A DNA stretch of 64,000 bases from an uncultured Maricaulis sp. (GCF_947259345.1 NZ_CAMYLS010000015.1:1-64000); one strand, 5' to 3'. Shown: positions 36,394 to 44,990, counted from the first letter of the stretch. The notes: generated by a model from the sequence alone, not told the origin. Translations and numbers: made by a program.

Positions 36394-36796
36394 TCGTCCC
36401 GGAAAAATTGAGCACCGGCGCGCCATCGCCCGTGATCAGGCCGCGCACGAAAATAAGTGAGCCGCCGGCCCGCAGGACTTCACCCCGCGCCTCCATCAGG
36501 ACCCCTTCCTTCGCACCCGAAATAAATTCGGATGTGAACGCGACCGTGACGCCATAGCCGGAGGGCTTGAGCTCCTCATGGGCGATCCCGAACAGGGCGA
36601 AATCGGCAAAACTCATCAGGCAGCCGCCATGCACGGCGCCCATGCCGTTGAGATGGTGGCGCTCGGCGCGAAAGGCCATTTCCGGTCCATCCGGTCCGAC
36701 GCGCATGAAAAACGGGCCGGCACTCTGTTCGAACGGGTCGTCGGGCCAGATGCGCCAGCCGGCGAACTCGCCGTTCTCGACAATATGGGGAGCCAT
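36374..36796 (-). CDS. PaaI-like hotdog thioesterase
   Basis: A 140-residue hotdog-fold acyl-CoA thioesterase of the PaaI group. The family signature HLNGMGAVHGGCLMSFAD (about 67-84) contains the conserved HGG with its catalytic acidic residue near the following helix. It is probably a tetramer acting on acyl- or aryl-CoA. The start at ATG 36796 is preferred over upstream in-frame ATGs, which lie within yqgE. The 3' end overlaps the EAL gene by 20 bases. Confidence 0.85.
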   Translation of the reverse strand: MAPHIVENGEFAGWRIWPDDPFEQSAGPFFMRVGPDGPEMAFRAERHHLNGMGAVHGGCLMSFADFALFGIAHEELKPSGYGVTVAFTSEFISGAKEGVLMEARGEVLRAGGSLIFVRGLITGDGAPVLNFSGTIKRLRA

Positions 36797-36818
36797 GGAA
36801 AATCCGTATTGAGGGCGG

Positions 36819-37415
36819 TCAGGCGTGGCCCGACAGGGCGGAAAGATGTTCGGGGCTGACACCGAGAAGGTCCAGCGCGCGCGGCCATTTTTCCGCGTCA
36901 TGCGTCTCGAAGACAAGGTCCTCGTCCAGCTCGGTCACCAGCCAGGCATTGGCAGCCAGCTCGTTTTCCAGCTGGCCAGCCCCCCAACCGGCATAGCCCA
37001 GGGCCAGCAAGCTTCGACGGGGCGGCGCTGCTGATGCCATCGCTTCAAGCACATCCTTGGTCGCGGTCAGGCCGATTCGCGCGCAGACAGGCAGGGTGGC
37101 GTCGTCACTGGAATAATCGCGCGTGTGCAGGACAAAGCCTCGATCCTGGTCAACCGGTCCACCCATCAGCACCGGCTTGTCCGGCGCCGGGTGTGAACCG
37201 ACCACGCCCAGCTGATCGAAAAGCTCGGGCAGGCGCAGGTCGTCGGCGGGCTTGTTGAGAATGATCCCCATCGCGTGTTCAGGGCTGTGATCACACATGA
37301 GTATGACGGTGCGGTCAAAGCGCGGATCGCCAATGCTCGGCGTAGCGATCAAAAGCTTGCCGCCGAGGAAGGTCTCGTCCACATCTGTCGGGCGTGCCGG
37401 TTCCATGGCTGACAT
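36819..37415 (-). CDS. YqgE/AlgH family protein
   Basis: A 198-residue protein of the UPF0301/AlgH family. Conserved segments are visible: FLGGKLLIATPSIGDPRFDRTV near the N terminus, HAMGIILNKPADDL (about 47-60), LMGGPVDQDRGFVLH (about 83-97) and LALGYAGWGAGQLENE (about 136-151). The molecular role is not known. It is divergent from the peroxiredoxin gene; the thioesterase follows it on the same strand. ATG 37406 is an alternative start. Confidence 0.9.
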   Translation of the reverse strand: MSAMEPARPTDVDETFLGGKLLIATPSIGDPRFDRTVILMCDHSPEHAMGIILNKPADDLRLPELFDQLGVVGSHPAPDKPVLMGGPVDQDRGFVLHTRDYSSDDATLPVCARIGLTATKDVLEAMASAAPPRRSLLALGYAGWGAGQLENELAANAWLVTELDEDLVFETHDAEKWPRALDLLGVSPEHLSALSGHA

Positions 37416-37504
37416 GTTCCACCCAAAAGGGGGATGCGTCCAGCCGGGTTCCCGCTATCTTGCCGTGCGGAATACCGCTCATACTGATCAACAGGAGAAA
37501 TGCC

Positions 37505-38002
37505 ATGACCATCTCGGTCGGAGAACGTCTTCCCGAAGCCACTTTCATGACCATGACGGCGGACGGACCGAACAAGCTGAGCACGGCTGACGTGTTCGCT
37601 GGCAAGACCGTCGCCCTGTTCGCAGTGCCCGGTGCCTTCACGCCGACCTGTTCGGCCAAACACCTGCCGGGCTTCATCGAAAAGTCGGCTGAAATCAAGG
37701 CCAAGGGCGTCGACACGATTGCCTGCCTCTCGGTCAATGATGTCTTCGTCATGGATGCCTGGGCCAAGTCCCAGAATGCCGGTGACGAGGTCGTCATGCT
37801 GGCAGATGGCAATGGCGAGTTCGCCAAGGCGGTCGGCCTGGAGATGGACGGCACGGGTTTCGGCATGGGCGTGCGGGCCCAGCGCTTTTCCATCCTCGTG
37901 AAGGATGGCGAGGTCGCCGAACTGAATGTCGAGGCCCCCGGTGAATTCAAGGTGTCGTCTGCCGACCATATCCTGGGTCAGCTCGACGGTGTTTCTGCCT
38001 GA
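37505..38002 (+). CDS. Peroxiredoxin, Prx5-like
   Basis: Reduces hydrogen peroxide and alkyl hydroperoxides, probably with glutathione or glutaredoxin. It has 165 residues. The peroxidatic cysteine is Cys49 in PGAFTPTCSAKHLPGF, the Prx5/AhpE-type loop. A second cysteine in DTIACLSVND (about residue 76) may resolve it. The ATG follows AGGAGAAATGCC. GshA is encoded elsewhere in this window, so a glutathione supply exists. Not a 2-Cys AhpC. Confidence 0.92.
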   Translation: MTISVGERLPEATFMTMTADGPNKLSTADVFAGKTVALFAVPGAFTPTCSAKHLPGFIEKSAEIKAKGVDTIACLSVNDVFVMDAWAKSQNAGDEVVMLADGNGEFAKAVGLEMDGTGFGMGVRAQRFSILVKDGEVAELNVEAPGEFKVSSADHILGQLDGVSA

Positions 38003-38049
38003 CCGTCCTCGATTGAGGGGGCTTTCAATAACAAGAAGGAGGGGTTCGC

Positions 38050-38988
38050 ATGGACTTCGGATTGATCGGTATTGGTGTATTCTTGCTGCTGGCGCTGTTT
38101 CTCATCGCCTCGGTGGTCAAGACAGTGCCCCAGGGGCGGGAATTCACGGTCGAGCGCTTCGGACGTTTCACGCGAACCCTGAAACCCGGACTACACTTCC
38201 TGACGCCTTTCGTGGACGTGGTCGGCTACAAGATGAATATGCGCGAGCGCGTGCTCGACGTGCCGAACCAGGATGTCATCACCAAGGATAATGCGACGGT
38301 GTCCGTTGACGCGGTCGTGTTCATCCAGGTGCTGGATGCGCCGCGCGCAGCCTATGAAGTCGACAATCTCGACTTCGCCATCATCAACCTCTCGCTGACC
38401 AATGTGCGGACGGTGATCGGTGCGATGGACCTGGACGAAACCCTGTCCAAACGGGACGAGATCAATGCCCGCCTGCTGGGCGTGATCGATGCCGCCACCA
38501 ATCCCTGGGGCGTGAAAGTGACCCGGATCGAGATCCGCGACCTGTCACCGCCGGTCGATATCACCGAGGCCATGGCCCGGCAGATGAAGGCCGAGCGTCT
38601 CAAGCGCGCCGAAATCCTGGAAGCGGAAGGCGCCAAGCAGTCCGCCATCCTGCGTGCCGAGGGCGAGAAGGAAGCGGCGATCCGCGAGGCCGAGGGACGC
38701 AAGGAAAGTGCCTTCCTGGATGCCGAGGCCCGCGAACGTGAAGCCGAGGCCGAAGCTCGCGCAACCCAGATGGTGTCCGACGCCATCGCCAAGGGCGATG
38801 TGTCCGCGATCAACTACTTCCTAGGCCAGAAATACATCGAGGCCTTCGGCAAGCTGGCCACCAGTGAGCAACAGCGTACGGTGATCATCCCGGCCGAATT
38901 CTCCAATATTCTGTCCACCATCACGGGCGTTGGCGAACTAGGCAAGGCGGCGCATGACGCCGTTTCCGAGGCCACCCGCAAGAGCTAG
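38050..38988 (+). CDS. SPFH/stomatin-like protein (paraslipin)
   Basis: A 312-residue membrane protein of the stomatin/band-7 group. An N-terminal helix (about 4-24) anchors it; the SPFH domain has VPQGREFTVERFGRFTRTL (about 30-48) and EIRDLSPPVDITEAMARQMKAE, followed by a helical, Glu/Arg/Ala-rich coiled-coil (about 175-255) ending in SAINYFLGQKYIEAF. Such proteins form membrane oligomers and, with NfeD-family partners, affect membrane quality control. The nfeD gene follows 25 bases later, supporting a complex. AAGGAGG precedes the start. Confidence 0.93.
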   Translation: MDFGLIGIGVFLLLALFLIASVVKTVPQGREFTVERFGRFTRTLKPGLHFLTPFVDVVGYKMNMRERVLDVPNQDVITKDNATVSVDAVVFIQVLDAPRAAYEVDNLDFAIINLSLTNVRTVIGAMDLDETLSKRDEINARLLGVIDAATNPWGVKVTRIEIRDLSPPVDITEAMARQMKAERLKRAEILEAEGAKQSAILRAEGEKEAAIREAEGRKESAFLDAEAREREAEAEARATQMVSDAIAKGDVSAINYFLGQKYIEAFGKLATSEQQRTVIIPAEFSNILSTITGVGELGKAAHDAVSEATRKS

Positions 38989-39013
38989 GCCGCAGGGTCA
39001 AGAAGGAGATGTC

Positions 39014-39478
39014 ATGATGGATTTGTGGATGTCGGTCTTTGACCGCATGAATCTCTGGGCCTGGTGGGCGATTGCCGGCGTGATCCTGATCGCCGAATTG
39101 CTCACCGGCACGACCTATCTGCTCTGGCCTGCCGCGGCGGCTTTCCTGACCGGCTTTGTCGCGATGGAGATGCTGGGTGTGAGCTGGCCGGTCCAGTGGG
39201 CCGTCTTCGCCATCCTGTCGCTGGGCTTGTTATGGGTCGGAGACCGCTGGGTCCGTCCGGCCATGAAGGCCGGTTCGGTCTTCGGCCTGAATGACCGCTC
39301 CTCGCGGATGATCGGTCAGCGGGTCACTGTTGTCAGCGATTTTGTCGCCGGCCGCGGCCGGGTCAAATATGGTGATGGCGAGTGGGCGGCCGAGACGCCG
39401 GACGGGACCGATCCGGTCGCTGGATCAACGGTGACGGTCAGCGCGGTGAACGGTGTCATGCTCACAGTTGTTTCGTGA
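39014..39478 (+). CDS. NfeD-family membrane protein
   Basis: A 154-residue NfeD-like protein without the protease domain. Two or three transmembrane helices occupy about residues 12-72 and the C-terminal part (about 92-150) is a beta-barrel OB-fold, visible as RMIGQRVTVVSDFVAGRGRVKYGDGEWAAE. It pairs with the SPFH protein just upstream, the standard genomic partnership. AGGAGATGTC lies before ATG 39014; ATG 39017 is also possible. Confidence 0.9.
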   Translation: MMDLWMSVFDRMNLWAWWAIAGVILIAELLTGTTYLLWPAAAAFLTGFVAMEMLGVSWPVQWAVFAILSLGLLWVGDRWVRPAMKAGSVFGLNDRSSRMIGQRVTVVSDFVAGRGRVKYGDGEWAAETPDGTDPVAGSTVTVSAVNGVMLTVVS

Positions 39479-39490
39479 GTGAAGTAAAAG

Positions 39491-39525
39491 GGCGGATCTG
39501 ATCATACGATATGATCGGATTCGCT
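39491..39525 (+). terminator. Stem-loop after the SPFH–nfeD operon
   Basis: About 16 bp of stem with two G-U wobbles; the inner part GATCATA-cga-TATGATC (39500-39516) is a perfect inverted repeat. It ends close to CGACTTTT, so it acts as a likely terminator. The DNA palindrome might also bind a regulator of the downstream gene. Confidence 0.5.
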
Positions 39526-39614
39526 CGACTTTTAGCGATTCCAGCAAGCTGGCAGAAATTTCACAGGCTTACACCCTCGCTCGTCTTTGCCATCAACAAC
39601 GCCGAGTGAGCGCC

Positions 39615-39962
39615 ATGAAAAAGCAAATCCTTTCCGCCCTTGTCTGCATCTCTGCCATCGCCGCCCCGATTGCCCTGACCGCGCCGGCTGCTGCCAACAA
39701 CACCACGACCCGTGAATCTGTTGAGCTGGTCGCGCCGGAATATCCGCGTGGGGCCGAGCGTCGCGGCATTGAGGGCACGGTACGCGTGTCCTACTCGATC
39801 GACGCCGATGGCCGAGTGGTCAATGCTGAAGTCGTCGAAGCCACGCCGGAAGGGGTCTTCGACCGCGCCGCCCTGGCAGCCATCGAAGCCTGGCGTTATG
39901 CGCCGGCCGCGGCCCAGACGGACGGCCATTCCCGTGAGCTGGAATTCCGCCTGAACGACTGA
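39615..39962 (+). CDS. Exported TonB C-terminal domain protein
   Basis: A 115-residue protein made of a cleavable signal peptide (MKKQILSALVCISAIAAPIALTAPAAA in two pieces around residue 20) and a TonB C-terminal domain: PEYPRGAERRGIEGTVRVSY (about 41-60), DADGRVVNAEVVEATPEGVFD and AALAAIEAWRYAPA. It lacks the membrane anchor and proline-rich spacer of a normal TonB, so it cannot on its own link to ExbB/ExbD. It may be a free periplasmic partner of TonB-dependent receptors. The start was set at ATG 39615; GTG 39606 is in frame. A strong terminator follows. Confidence 0.85.
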   Translation: MKKQILSALVCISAIAAPIALTAPAAANNTTTRESVELVAPEYPRGAERRGIEGTVRVSYSIDADGRVVNAEVVEATPEGVFDRAALAAIEAWRYAPAAAQTDGHSRELEFRLND

Positions 39963-40009
39963 TTGTCGGACCGGTCAGCTGGTTCCTACCCTTTCAGCTG
40001 ATTGTCCCG

Positions 40010-40043
40010 AAAGGCCGCGGTGGTGACACCGCGGCCTTTTCTT
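40010..40043. terminator. Rho-independent terminator
   Basis: AAAGGCCGCGGTG / CACCGCGGCCTTT with a 4-base loop and a TTTT tract on the + strand (and an A-rich mirror). It terminates the TonB-domain gene and, from the other side, rnhA. Confidence 0.85.
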
Positions 40044-40075
40044 TGTTCCAGATACCTGACGCACGTCGCGGGCAA

Positions 40076-40519
40076 CTAGCTTCCGCGCGCCTCGGCCAGC
40101 CCTTCGCGCGCCAGCTCGTCGGCCCGCTCATTGCCCGGGTCACCGGCATGGCCCTTCACCCAGCGCCAGTCGATCGTGTGCGCGCGGGTGAGGTCGTCCA
40201 GGCGTTGCCACAGATCGACATTCTTCACCGGCTTTTTGTCGGCGGTCTTCCAGCCGCGCTTTTTCCAGCCATGGATCCATTTGGTGATGCCGTCGCGCAG
40301 ATAGACGCTGTCCGTGATCAGGATAACCGAGCGGTCGGCCTTTTTCAGCGCCTCGAGCGCCTGGATGGCGGCCATCATCTCCATGCGGTTATTGGTCGTG
40401 TCGGCCTCGCCGCCCTTGAGTTCCTTGCGGTGGCCATTCCATTCCAGGATGGCGCCCCAGCCGCCCGGTCCCGGATTGCCGGAACAGGCGCCGTCGGTAT
40501 GGATGGTGATCGTGCTCAC
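40076..40519 (-). CDS. rnhA: Ribonuclease HI
   Basis: Cleaves RNA in RNA–DNA hybrids, removing primers and R-loops. It has 147 residues. Catalytic residues are all present: Asp9 in [13 protein letters not shown], Glu47 in NRMEMMAA, Asp70 in ITDSVYL, Asp134 in NERADELA, with His124 in KGHAGD. It starts at GTG 40519, overlapping the stop of the DUF1801 gene (GTGA), so both belong to one operon ispH–DUF1801–rnhA. An aromatic basic handle ([11 protein letters not shown]) assists hybrid binding. Confidence 0.96.
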   Translation of the reverse strand: MSTITIHTDGACSGNPGPGGWGAILEWNGHRKELKGGEADTTNNRMEMMAAIQALEALKKADRSVILITDSVYLRDGITKWIHGWKKRGWKTADKKPVKNVDLWQRLDDLTRAHTIDWRWVKGHAGDPGNERADELAREGLAEARGS

Positions 40520-40935
40520 AATGGGTATTTCTTCGCCATGTCGTCGAGGCCGGCGCGGATGATCTCTTCCAGGACCGCCATGTCCACATCGGCCAGCTTG
40601 TTGATGTAAAGACAGGATTTGCCAAGCTTGTGCTTGCCGAGGCGGGCGAGATGAGCGGAGTAATCGCTGTAACCGGGCATGATGTAGACGACCATGTTGG
40701 CCTTGCGCGGGGAAAAGCCCGTGCGCATGAAGTCGCCCTCGCGGCCGCTCTCATATTTGTAGTGATAGGTCCCGAAACCGATGATTGCCGGACCCCACAT
40801 TTGCGGCTTCCAGCCGGTGATGCGTTCCATCAGGGCGAGCAGGGTGCGGGCATCCTCACGCCGCACGGGATGCTCGACGGCTTCAACATACTCGGCGGGT
40901 TTGATCGCGGTGGGTTGGGTCTTGTTTTCGGCCAT
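40516..40935 (-). CDS. DUF1801 domain protein
   Basis: A 139-residue DUF1801 (YdhG-like) protein. Conserved features include [19 protein letters not shown] (about residues 23-41), the segment [20 protein letters not shown] (about 46-65) and ITKLADVD-like [17 protein letters not shown] near the C terminus. The fold is known from structures, but the role is not established. It sits between ispH and rnhA and is translationally coupled to rnhA. Confidence 0.85.
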   Translation of the reverse strand: MAENKTQPTAIKPAEYVEAVEHPVRREDARTLLALMERITGWKPQMWGPAIIGFGTYHYKYESGREGDFMRTGFSPRKANMVVYIMPGYSDYSAHLARLGKHKLGKSCLYINKLADVDMAVLEEIIRAGLDDMAKKYPL

Positions 40936-40944
40936 TGAATGTCC

Positions 40945-41895
40945 TCAGGCGACAGCGCGGGGCAGTTTGAAAACGACATCCTCATCGGTGACGCGGATAT
41001 CTTCCAGCTGCACATCATAGCGCTCGCGGAAGGCATTGATGAGCCCTTCGACGAGATCTTCCGGAGCCGAGGCGCCGGCGGTGATGCCCACCGTGCGGAT
41101 CGACCCGATGGTCGACCAGTCGACATCAGCGGCACAGGACACAAGCCGGGCATCGCCGGCGCCGGAGCGCTGGGCGACTTCGACCAGGCGCACCGAGTTG
41201 GACGAGTTCGGCGAGCCGATCACGAAGACCAGGTCGCTGCGCGGGGCCATTGCCTTGACCGCCGCCTGGCGATTGGTGGTGGCGTAGCAAATGTCTTCCT
41301 TGTGCGGGGCCTTCATATCGGGAAAGCGGGCCTGCAGACGATCGACAATGGCCGAGGTGTCGTCCACCGAAAGCGTGGTCTGGGTGACAAAGGCAATGTG
41401 CTGCGGATCGCGCGGCGTGAATCGGTCTGCATCCTCGACGGTTTCGACCAGGCTGATCGCCCCGTCAGGCAATTGCCCCATTGTGCCGACCACTTCGGGA
41501 TGGCCCGCATGGCCGATCAGAACGATCTCATCGCCATTGGCGAAATGGCGTTGGGCCTCGACATGGACTTTCGAAACCAGCGGGCAGGTCGCATCGACAT
41601 AGATCATCTCGCGGCGTTCGGCCTCGGCCGGTACCGTCTTGGGCACGCCATGGGCGGAGAAGACAACCGGGCGGTCATTCGGACACTCATCGAGCTCCTC
41701 GACGAACACCGCGCCTAGGGCTTCCAGTCGTTCGACGACATGCCGGTTATGAACGATCTCGTGGCGCACATAGACCGGCGCGCCAAAGCGCTCGATCGCC
41801 CGCTCGACGATCTGGATCGCGCGGTCGACGCCGGCACAGAAACCGCGCGGTGCGGCGCGCAATATGGTCAGCGGGGGGCGGGGTGTCGCAGTCAC
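40945..41895 (-). CDS. ispH: 4-hydroxy-3-methylbut-2-enyl diphosphate reductase
   Basis: Last step of the MEP pathway, making IPP and DMAPP for ubiquinone tails and other isoprenoids. It has 316 residues. The three iron–sulphur cysteines are in CAGVDRAI (Cys20), DATCPL and SCAADVDW-type C-terminal context, and the substrate motifs [37 protein letters not shown] and [12 protein letters not shown] are all present. It starts at GTG 41895 with AAGGAG upstream, and heads the operon with DUF1801 and rnhA. It is divergent from the lipoprotein gene. Confidence 0.96.
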   Translation of the reverse strand: MTATPRPPLTILRAAPRGFCAGVDRAIQIVERAIERFGAPVYVRHEIVHNRHVVERLEALGAVFVEELDECPNDRPVVFSAHGVPKTVPAEAERREMIYVDATCPLVSKVHVEAQRHFANGDEIVLIGHAGHPEVVGTMGQLPDGAISLVETVEDADRFTPRDPQHIAFVTQTTLSVDDTSAIVDRLQARFPDMKAPHKEDICYATTNRQAAVKAMAPRSDLVFVIGSPNSSNSVRLVEVAQRSGAGDARLVSCAADVDWSTIGSIRTVGITAGASAPEDLVEGLINAFRERYDVQLEDIRVTDEDVVFKLPRAVA

Positions 41896-42014
41896 GCTTG
41901 TGTCTCCTTCAGCGATGGCGTTGCGGAAGCGGCATCTCCATCGTATGACCGTGGTAACAAAGAGCCCGGTCCCAAGCCAGCGACCGGGTCTGTTTCCAGG
42001 ACAGGTAGTACATA

Positions 42015-42593
42015 ATGTCGTTCAAATCCGTGCGTTCTCTTGCCGCAATGGCTGCCTTGGCCGGCCTGCTGTCGTCCTGTCAGTCTGTGGGTCGCGTCTT
42101 CTCTGATCCCGAGCCGAATATCGGCCCGTGCCCGTCTGCCCTGTCCCTGTATGACGCGCACCGCATTGTCGAATTCCACGGCAGTGACGTCGTCTATGAG
42201 AATGTCGGTTTCACCGGCGAAGTGCTCGCGGTTCGCTCCCTGTGCAGCTATTACGGCGATCGCCCGATCCTGGCCAATCTGGAAATCGATTTCGGCTTTG
42301 GCCGCGGTCCCGCGGCCCAGGGCCGTGAGCGGACCTATGAATTCTTCGTCGCGGTGACCCGCCGCGACATGGCGGTCATCGAGAAGGAAATCTTCCCGGT
42401 CCGTGTCCGCTTTGATGCCGACCAGGATCGCGTCTTCCTGACCGAGACCATCGATGCCATCTCCATCCCGCGCGCCGATGAAGGCACGTCGGGCGTCAAT
42501 TTCGAAATCCTCGTCGGCTTCGAGCTGACCCCGGAACAGATCGCCTTCAACCGCTCCGGACAGCGTTTCCGCGTGGCGGCCGGCCAGGACTAG
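42015..42593 (+). CDS. Predicted lipoprotein, 192 aa
   Basis: A lipoprotein signal, [15 protein letters not shown], puts the lipidated cysteine at residue 22. The mature part has one further cysteine pair (CPSALSL and SLCSYYGDR) and beta-rich sequence with no recognised domain. It probably lies on the periplasmic face of a membrane. Stretches such as [26 protein letters not shown] look conserved-type rather than random. A weak stem-loop (about 41962-41990) and GGACAGG lie before the ATG. It precedes argS by 4 bases, so they are co-transcribed. Function unknown. Confidence 0.75.
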   Translation: MSFKSVRSLAAMAALAGLLSSCQSVGRVFSDPEPNIGPCPSALSLYDAHRIVEFHGSDVVYENVGFTGEVLAVRSLCSYYGDRPILANLEIDFGFGRGPAAQGRERTYEFFVAVTRRDMAVIEKEIFPVRVRFDADQDRVFLTETIDAISIPRADEGTSGVNFEILVGFELTPEQIAFNRSGQRFRVAAGQD

Positions 42594-42597
42594 ACAC

Positions 42598-44364
42598 ATG
42601 CCTTCTATCGCCGATCAGCTCAGCGCCGTGCTGGGCGACGCGTTTGCTTCCCTTGGGCTTCCGCGTGAGCTGGGCCGTGTGACCCCGTCCAAACAGAATC
42701 CGGAAGTCTTCCCCTTCCAGTGCAATGGCGCCATGCCGGCGGCCAAGCAGGCGAAGTCGAATCCGCGCGAGATCGCGGGCAAGCTGGTCGACTTTCTGCA
42801 CGGTCTGCCGCAGATCGGCGCGGCCGAGATCGCCGGCCCGGGTTTCATCAATCTGCGTCCGGCCGATCATCTCTATGGTGAGCGCGCGGCGGAGATCGCT
42901 GCTGACGAGCGCGCCGGCGCGCCGGTTACCGAACAGCCAAAAACCGTGATGATCGATTTTGGCGGCCCGAATGTTGCCAAGCCGATGCATGTCGGCCATT
43001 TGCGCTCCTCCGTGCTGGGCGACAGCCTGCAGCGCTTGTTCCGCTTCCGCGGTGACAAGGTGGTGTCCGACATCCACCTTGGCGATTGGGGCCTGCAAAT
43101 GGGCCATCTCATCACCGAGCTGCGCGAAGAACAGCCTGACCTGGTCTATTTCGACGCCGACCATAAGGGCGACTACCCGTCCGAGCCGCCGGTCAATATC
43201 GAGGATCTCGCACGGCTCTACCCGCAGGCCTCGGCCAAGGCCAAGGCGGATGCGGCGCGTCTGGAAGTCTCGCGCACGGCGACCGCCGAGCTGCAAGCCG
43301 GTCGGGCCGGCTATCGCGCCCTGTTGCGCCATTTCATTGAAGTGTCGGTCGCCGCGCTGAAGCGTGATTTTGGTGCGCTGGGCGTGCATTTCGACCTGTG
43401 GAAGGGCGAGAGCGATGTCGATCCGCTCATTCCCGGCCTGGTCGAGGATTTCAAGACGCGCGGTGTGGCCGAACAGAGCGAAGGTGCCTGGGTCGTGCGG
43501 GTGGCCCGTGACGGCGACAAGAAGGAACTGGCCCCGCTTATCCTGGTCACGTCGGGCGGTGCCTCCCTCTACGGCACGACTGACCTCGCCACCATTCTCG
43601 ATCGCAAGCAGTCGGTCGGCCCGGACCTCACCCTCTATGTCGTCGACCTGGCCCAGTCGGACCATTTCGAACAGGTCTTCCGCGCCGCCGAGAAGGCCGG
43701 CCTCGCCGCTGAGGGCGCGCTGGAGCATGTGAAGTTCGGCACGGTCAACGGCAAGGATGGCAAGCGTCTTCGCACCCGTGATGGCGGGACGTTCCGCCTT
43801 GCCGACCTGATCTCCAGTGCCATCGAGCGCGCCGATGAACGCCTCAAGGAGGCGGGGCTCGCCGCGGATGTCGGCGCCGAAGAGCATGGCCGCGTCGCCC
43901 GCATGGTCGGGCTGGCCGCGATCAAATTCGCTGATCTGCAAAATTACCGCACCACGAATTACGTCTTCGATCTGGACCGTTTCACCAGTTTCGAAGGCAA
44001 GACCGGTCCTTATCTTCTCTATGCCGCGGTGCGCGTGAAATCGCTGATGCGCCGGGCCGAAGAGGCGGGCGTGACGCCGGGCAAGATCGCCATAGACGCC
44101 CAGGAAGAGCGCGATCTCCTGCTGGCGCTCGACGCGTTCGGCGCCGCCCTCGACCAGGCCATCGAGAACCGCGCCCCCAACGCCATCTGCGACCACGCCT
44201 TCACCCTGGCCCAGGCCTTCTCGAAATTCTACGCGGCCTGCCCGGTCCTCGTGGCGGAAGACGACGCGGTGAAAGCCTCCCGCCTGGCGCTGGCGGAAGC
44301 GACGCTGAAACAGCTGGAACTCTGTCTCGACCTGCTGGGCCTGGAAGCACCGGAACGGATGTAG
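42598..44364 (+). CDS. argS: Arginyl-tRNA synthetase
   Basis: Charges tRNA-Arg. It has 588 residues, normal length. The class I HIGH motif appears as HVGH (131-134) in NVAKPMHVGHLRSSVLGD; the KMSK position is in the variant form KDGKRLRTRDGG, as in many bacterial ArgRS. The N-terminal tRNA-binding domain (about 1-110) and the DALR anticodon-binding domain with FDLDRFTSFEGKTGPYLLYA and IENRAPNAICDHAFTLAQAFSKFY are recognisable. It follows the lipoprotein gene by 4 bases. Confidence 0.97.
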   Translation: MPSIADQLSAVLGDAFASLGLPRELGRVTPSKQNPEVFPFQCNGAMPAAKQAKSNPREIAGKLVDFLHGLPQIGAAEIAGPGFINLRPADHLYGERAAEIAADERAGAPVTEQPKTVMIDFGGPNVAKPMHVGHLRSSVLGDSLQRLFRFRGDKVVSDIHLGDWGLQMGHLITELREEQPDLVYFDADHKGDYPSEPPVNIEDLARLYPQASAKAKADAARLEVSRTATAELQAGRAGYRALLRHFIEVSVAALKRDFGALGVHFDLWKGESDVDPLIPGLVEDFKTRGVAEQSEGAWVVRVARDGDKKELAPLILVTSGGASLYGTTDLATILDRKQSVGPDLTLYVVDLAQSDHFEQVFRAAEKAGLAAEGALEHVKFGTVNGKDGKRLRTRDGGTFRLADLISSAIERADERLKEAGLAADVGAEEHGRVARMVGLAAIKFADLQNYRTTNYVFDLDRFTSFEGKTGPYLLYAAVRVKSLMRRAEEAGVTPGKIAIDAQEERDLLLALDAFGAALDQAIENRAPNAICDHAFTLAQAFSKFYAACPVLVAEDDAVKASRLALAEATLKQLELCLDLLGLEAPERM

Positions 44365-44370
44365 GTCATA

Positions 44371-44421
44371 CCCTTCCTTCTCCCTCGGGGAGAGGGTGGC
44401 CCGAAGGGCTGGATGAGGGGG
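44371..44421 (+). repeat. Intergenic repeat, copy 1 (direct)
   Basis: Begins CCCTTCCTTCTCCCTCGGGG and runs through GAGAGGGTGGCCCGAAGGGC to GATGAGGGGG. It contains a CTCCC/GGGAG hairpin and a GCCC/GGGC hairpin. Repeats of this sort are frequent between genes in proteobacteria (recalled). Confidence 0.75.
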
Positions 44422-44434
44422 CGCGCGGCCCATT

Positions 44435-44815
44435 CTACCGCCGCGCGTCCGGATTTTTCGGATGAACCGCGTAGTGGACCGTCTCGCCGATCACCTCCAT
44501 TACACTGTCAATATCGGCCAGGATGGCGTGGTTCCAGAAGCGGAGAACCTGATAGCCGCGATGCTCCAGGAAAGCCGTACGCTCCGCGTCTTGGGATTCG
44601 GTCTCACCGTGCTGGCCGCCATCGGCTTCAACGATCACGCGGGCTTCGCGCGAAGCGAAATCGGCGATGTAGGGACCAATTGGCACCTGCCGCCGAAACT
44701 TCACGCCGAGGAGGTTGCGATTGCGTAGTCGCGACCAGAGGCGCGCCTCTGCGGGTGTTTGCGCCTTGCGCATGGACCGCGCGAGATGCCGGTTCTTGAG
44801 GACGGTGTGCGTCAT
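44435..44815 (-). CDS. DUF559 (Vsr/PD-(D/E)xK nuclease-like) protein
   Basis: A 126-residue DUF559 protein. It has the fold of very-short-patch-repair endonucleases: RKAQTPAEARLWSRLRNRNL (17-36), FRRQVPIGPYIADFAS (40-55) with Asp52, and VIVEADGGQH (60-69) with Glu63 and Asp65, the PD-(D/E)xK-like acidic set. The function is not established. It lies between two inverted copies of an intergenic repeat (44371-44421 and 44835-44883), which suggests the gene and repeats move or spread together. It has no obvious operon partner. Confidence 0.85.
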   Translation of the reverse strand: MTHTVLKNRHLARSMRKAQTPAEARLWSRLRNRNLLGVKFRRQVPIGPYIADFASREARVIVEADGGQHGETESQDAERTAFLEHRGYQVLRFWNHAILADIDSVMEVIGETVHYAVHPKNPDARR

Positions 44816-44834
44816 CCTGCTTGCTCCGGGGCTT

Positions 44835-44883
44835 CCCCCTCACCCGGCCTTTGGCCACCCTCTCCCCTAGGGAGAGGGAAGGT
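44835..44883 (-). repeat. Intergenic repeat, copy 2 (inverted)
   Basis: Reverse complement of the unit at 44371-44421 with small changes (CCCCCTCACCCGGCC… to …CTAGGGAGAGGGAAGG). With copy 1 it brackets the DUF559 gene as an inverted pair. Confidence 0.75.
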
Positions 44884-44937
44884 GAATGCGCTCAATCTAA
44901 TACGGGACCATGTCTGTGTGGCGTGATTTGGCTCACT

Positions 44938-44990
44938 CCCTTCCTTCTCCCTTAGGAGAAGGTGGCCCGCAGGGCCGGATGAGGGGGAGT
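44938..44990 (+). repeat. Intergenic repeat, copy 3 (direct)
   Basis: CCCTTCCTTCTCCCTTAGGA… to …GGCCGGATGAGGGGGAG, same orientation as copy 1, 55 bases beyond copy 2. Between 44816 and 45080 no gene is seen; the space is mainly copies 2 and 3. Confidence 0.75.

Noticed and set aside
42547-44433. A 628-codon open frame antisense to argS
   Set aside because: It mirrors argS codon structure in a GC-rich genome; no motif, and argS is fully supported.
44435-44815. DUF559 as a restriction or defence system
   Set aside because: It stands alone with no methylase or effector partner; only the nuclease-like fold can be claimed.
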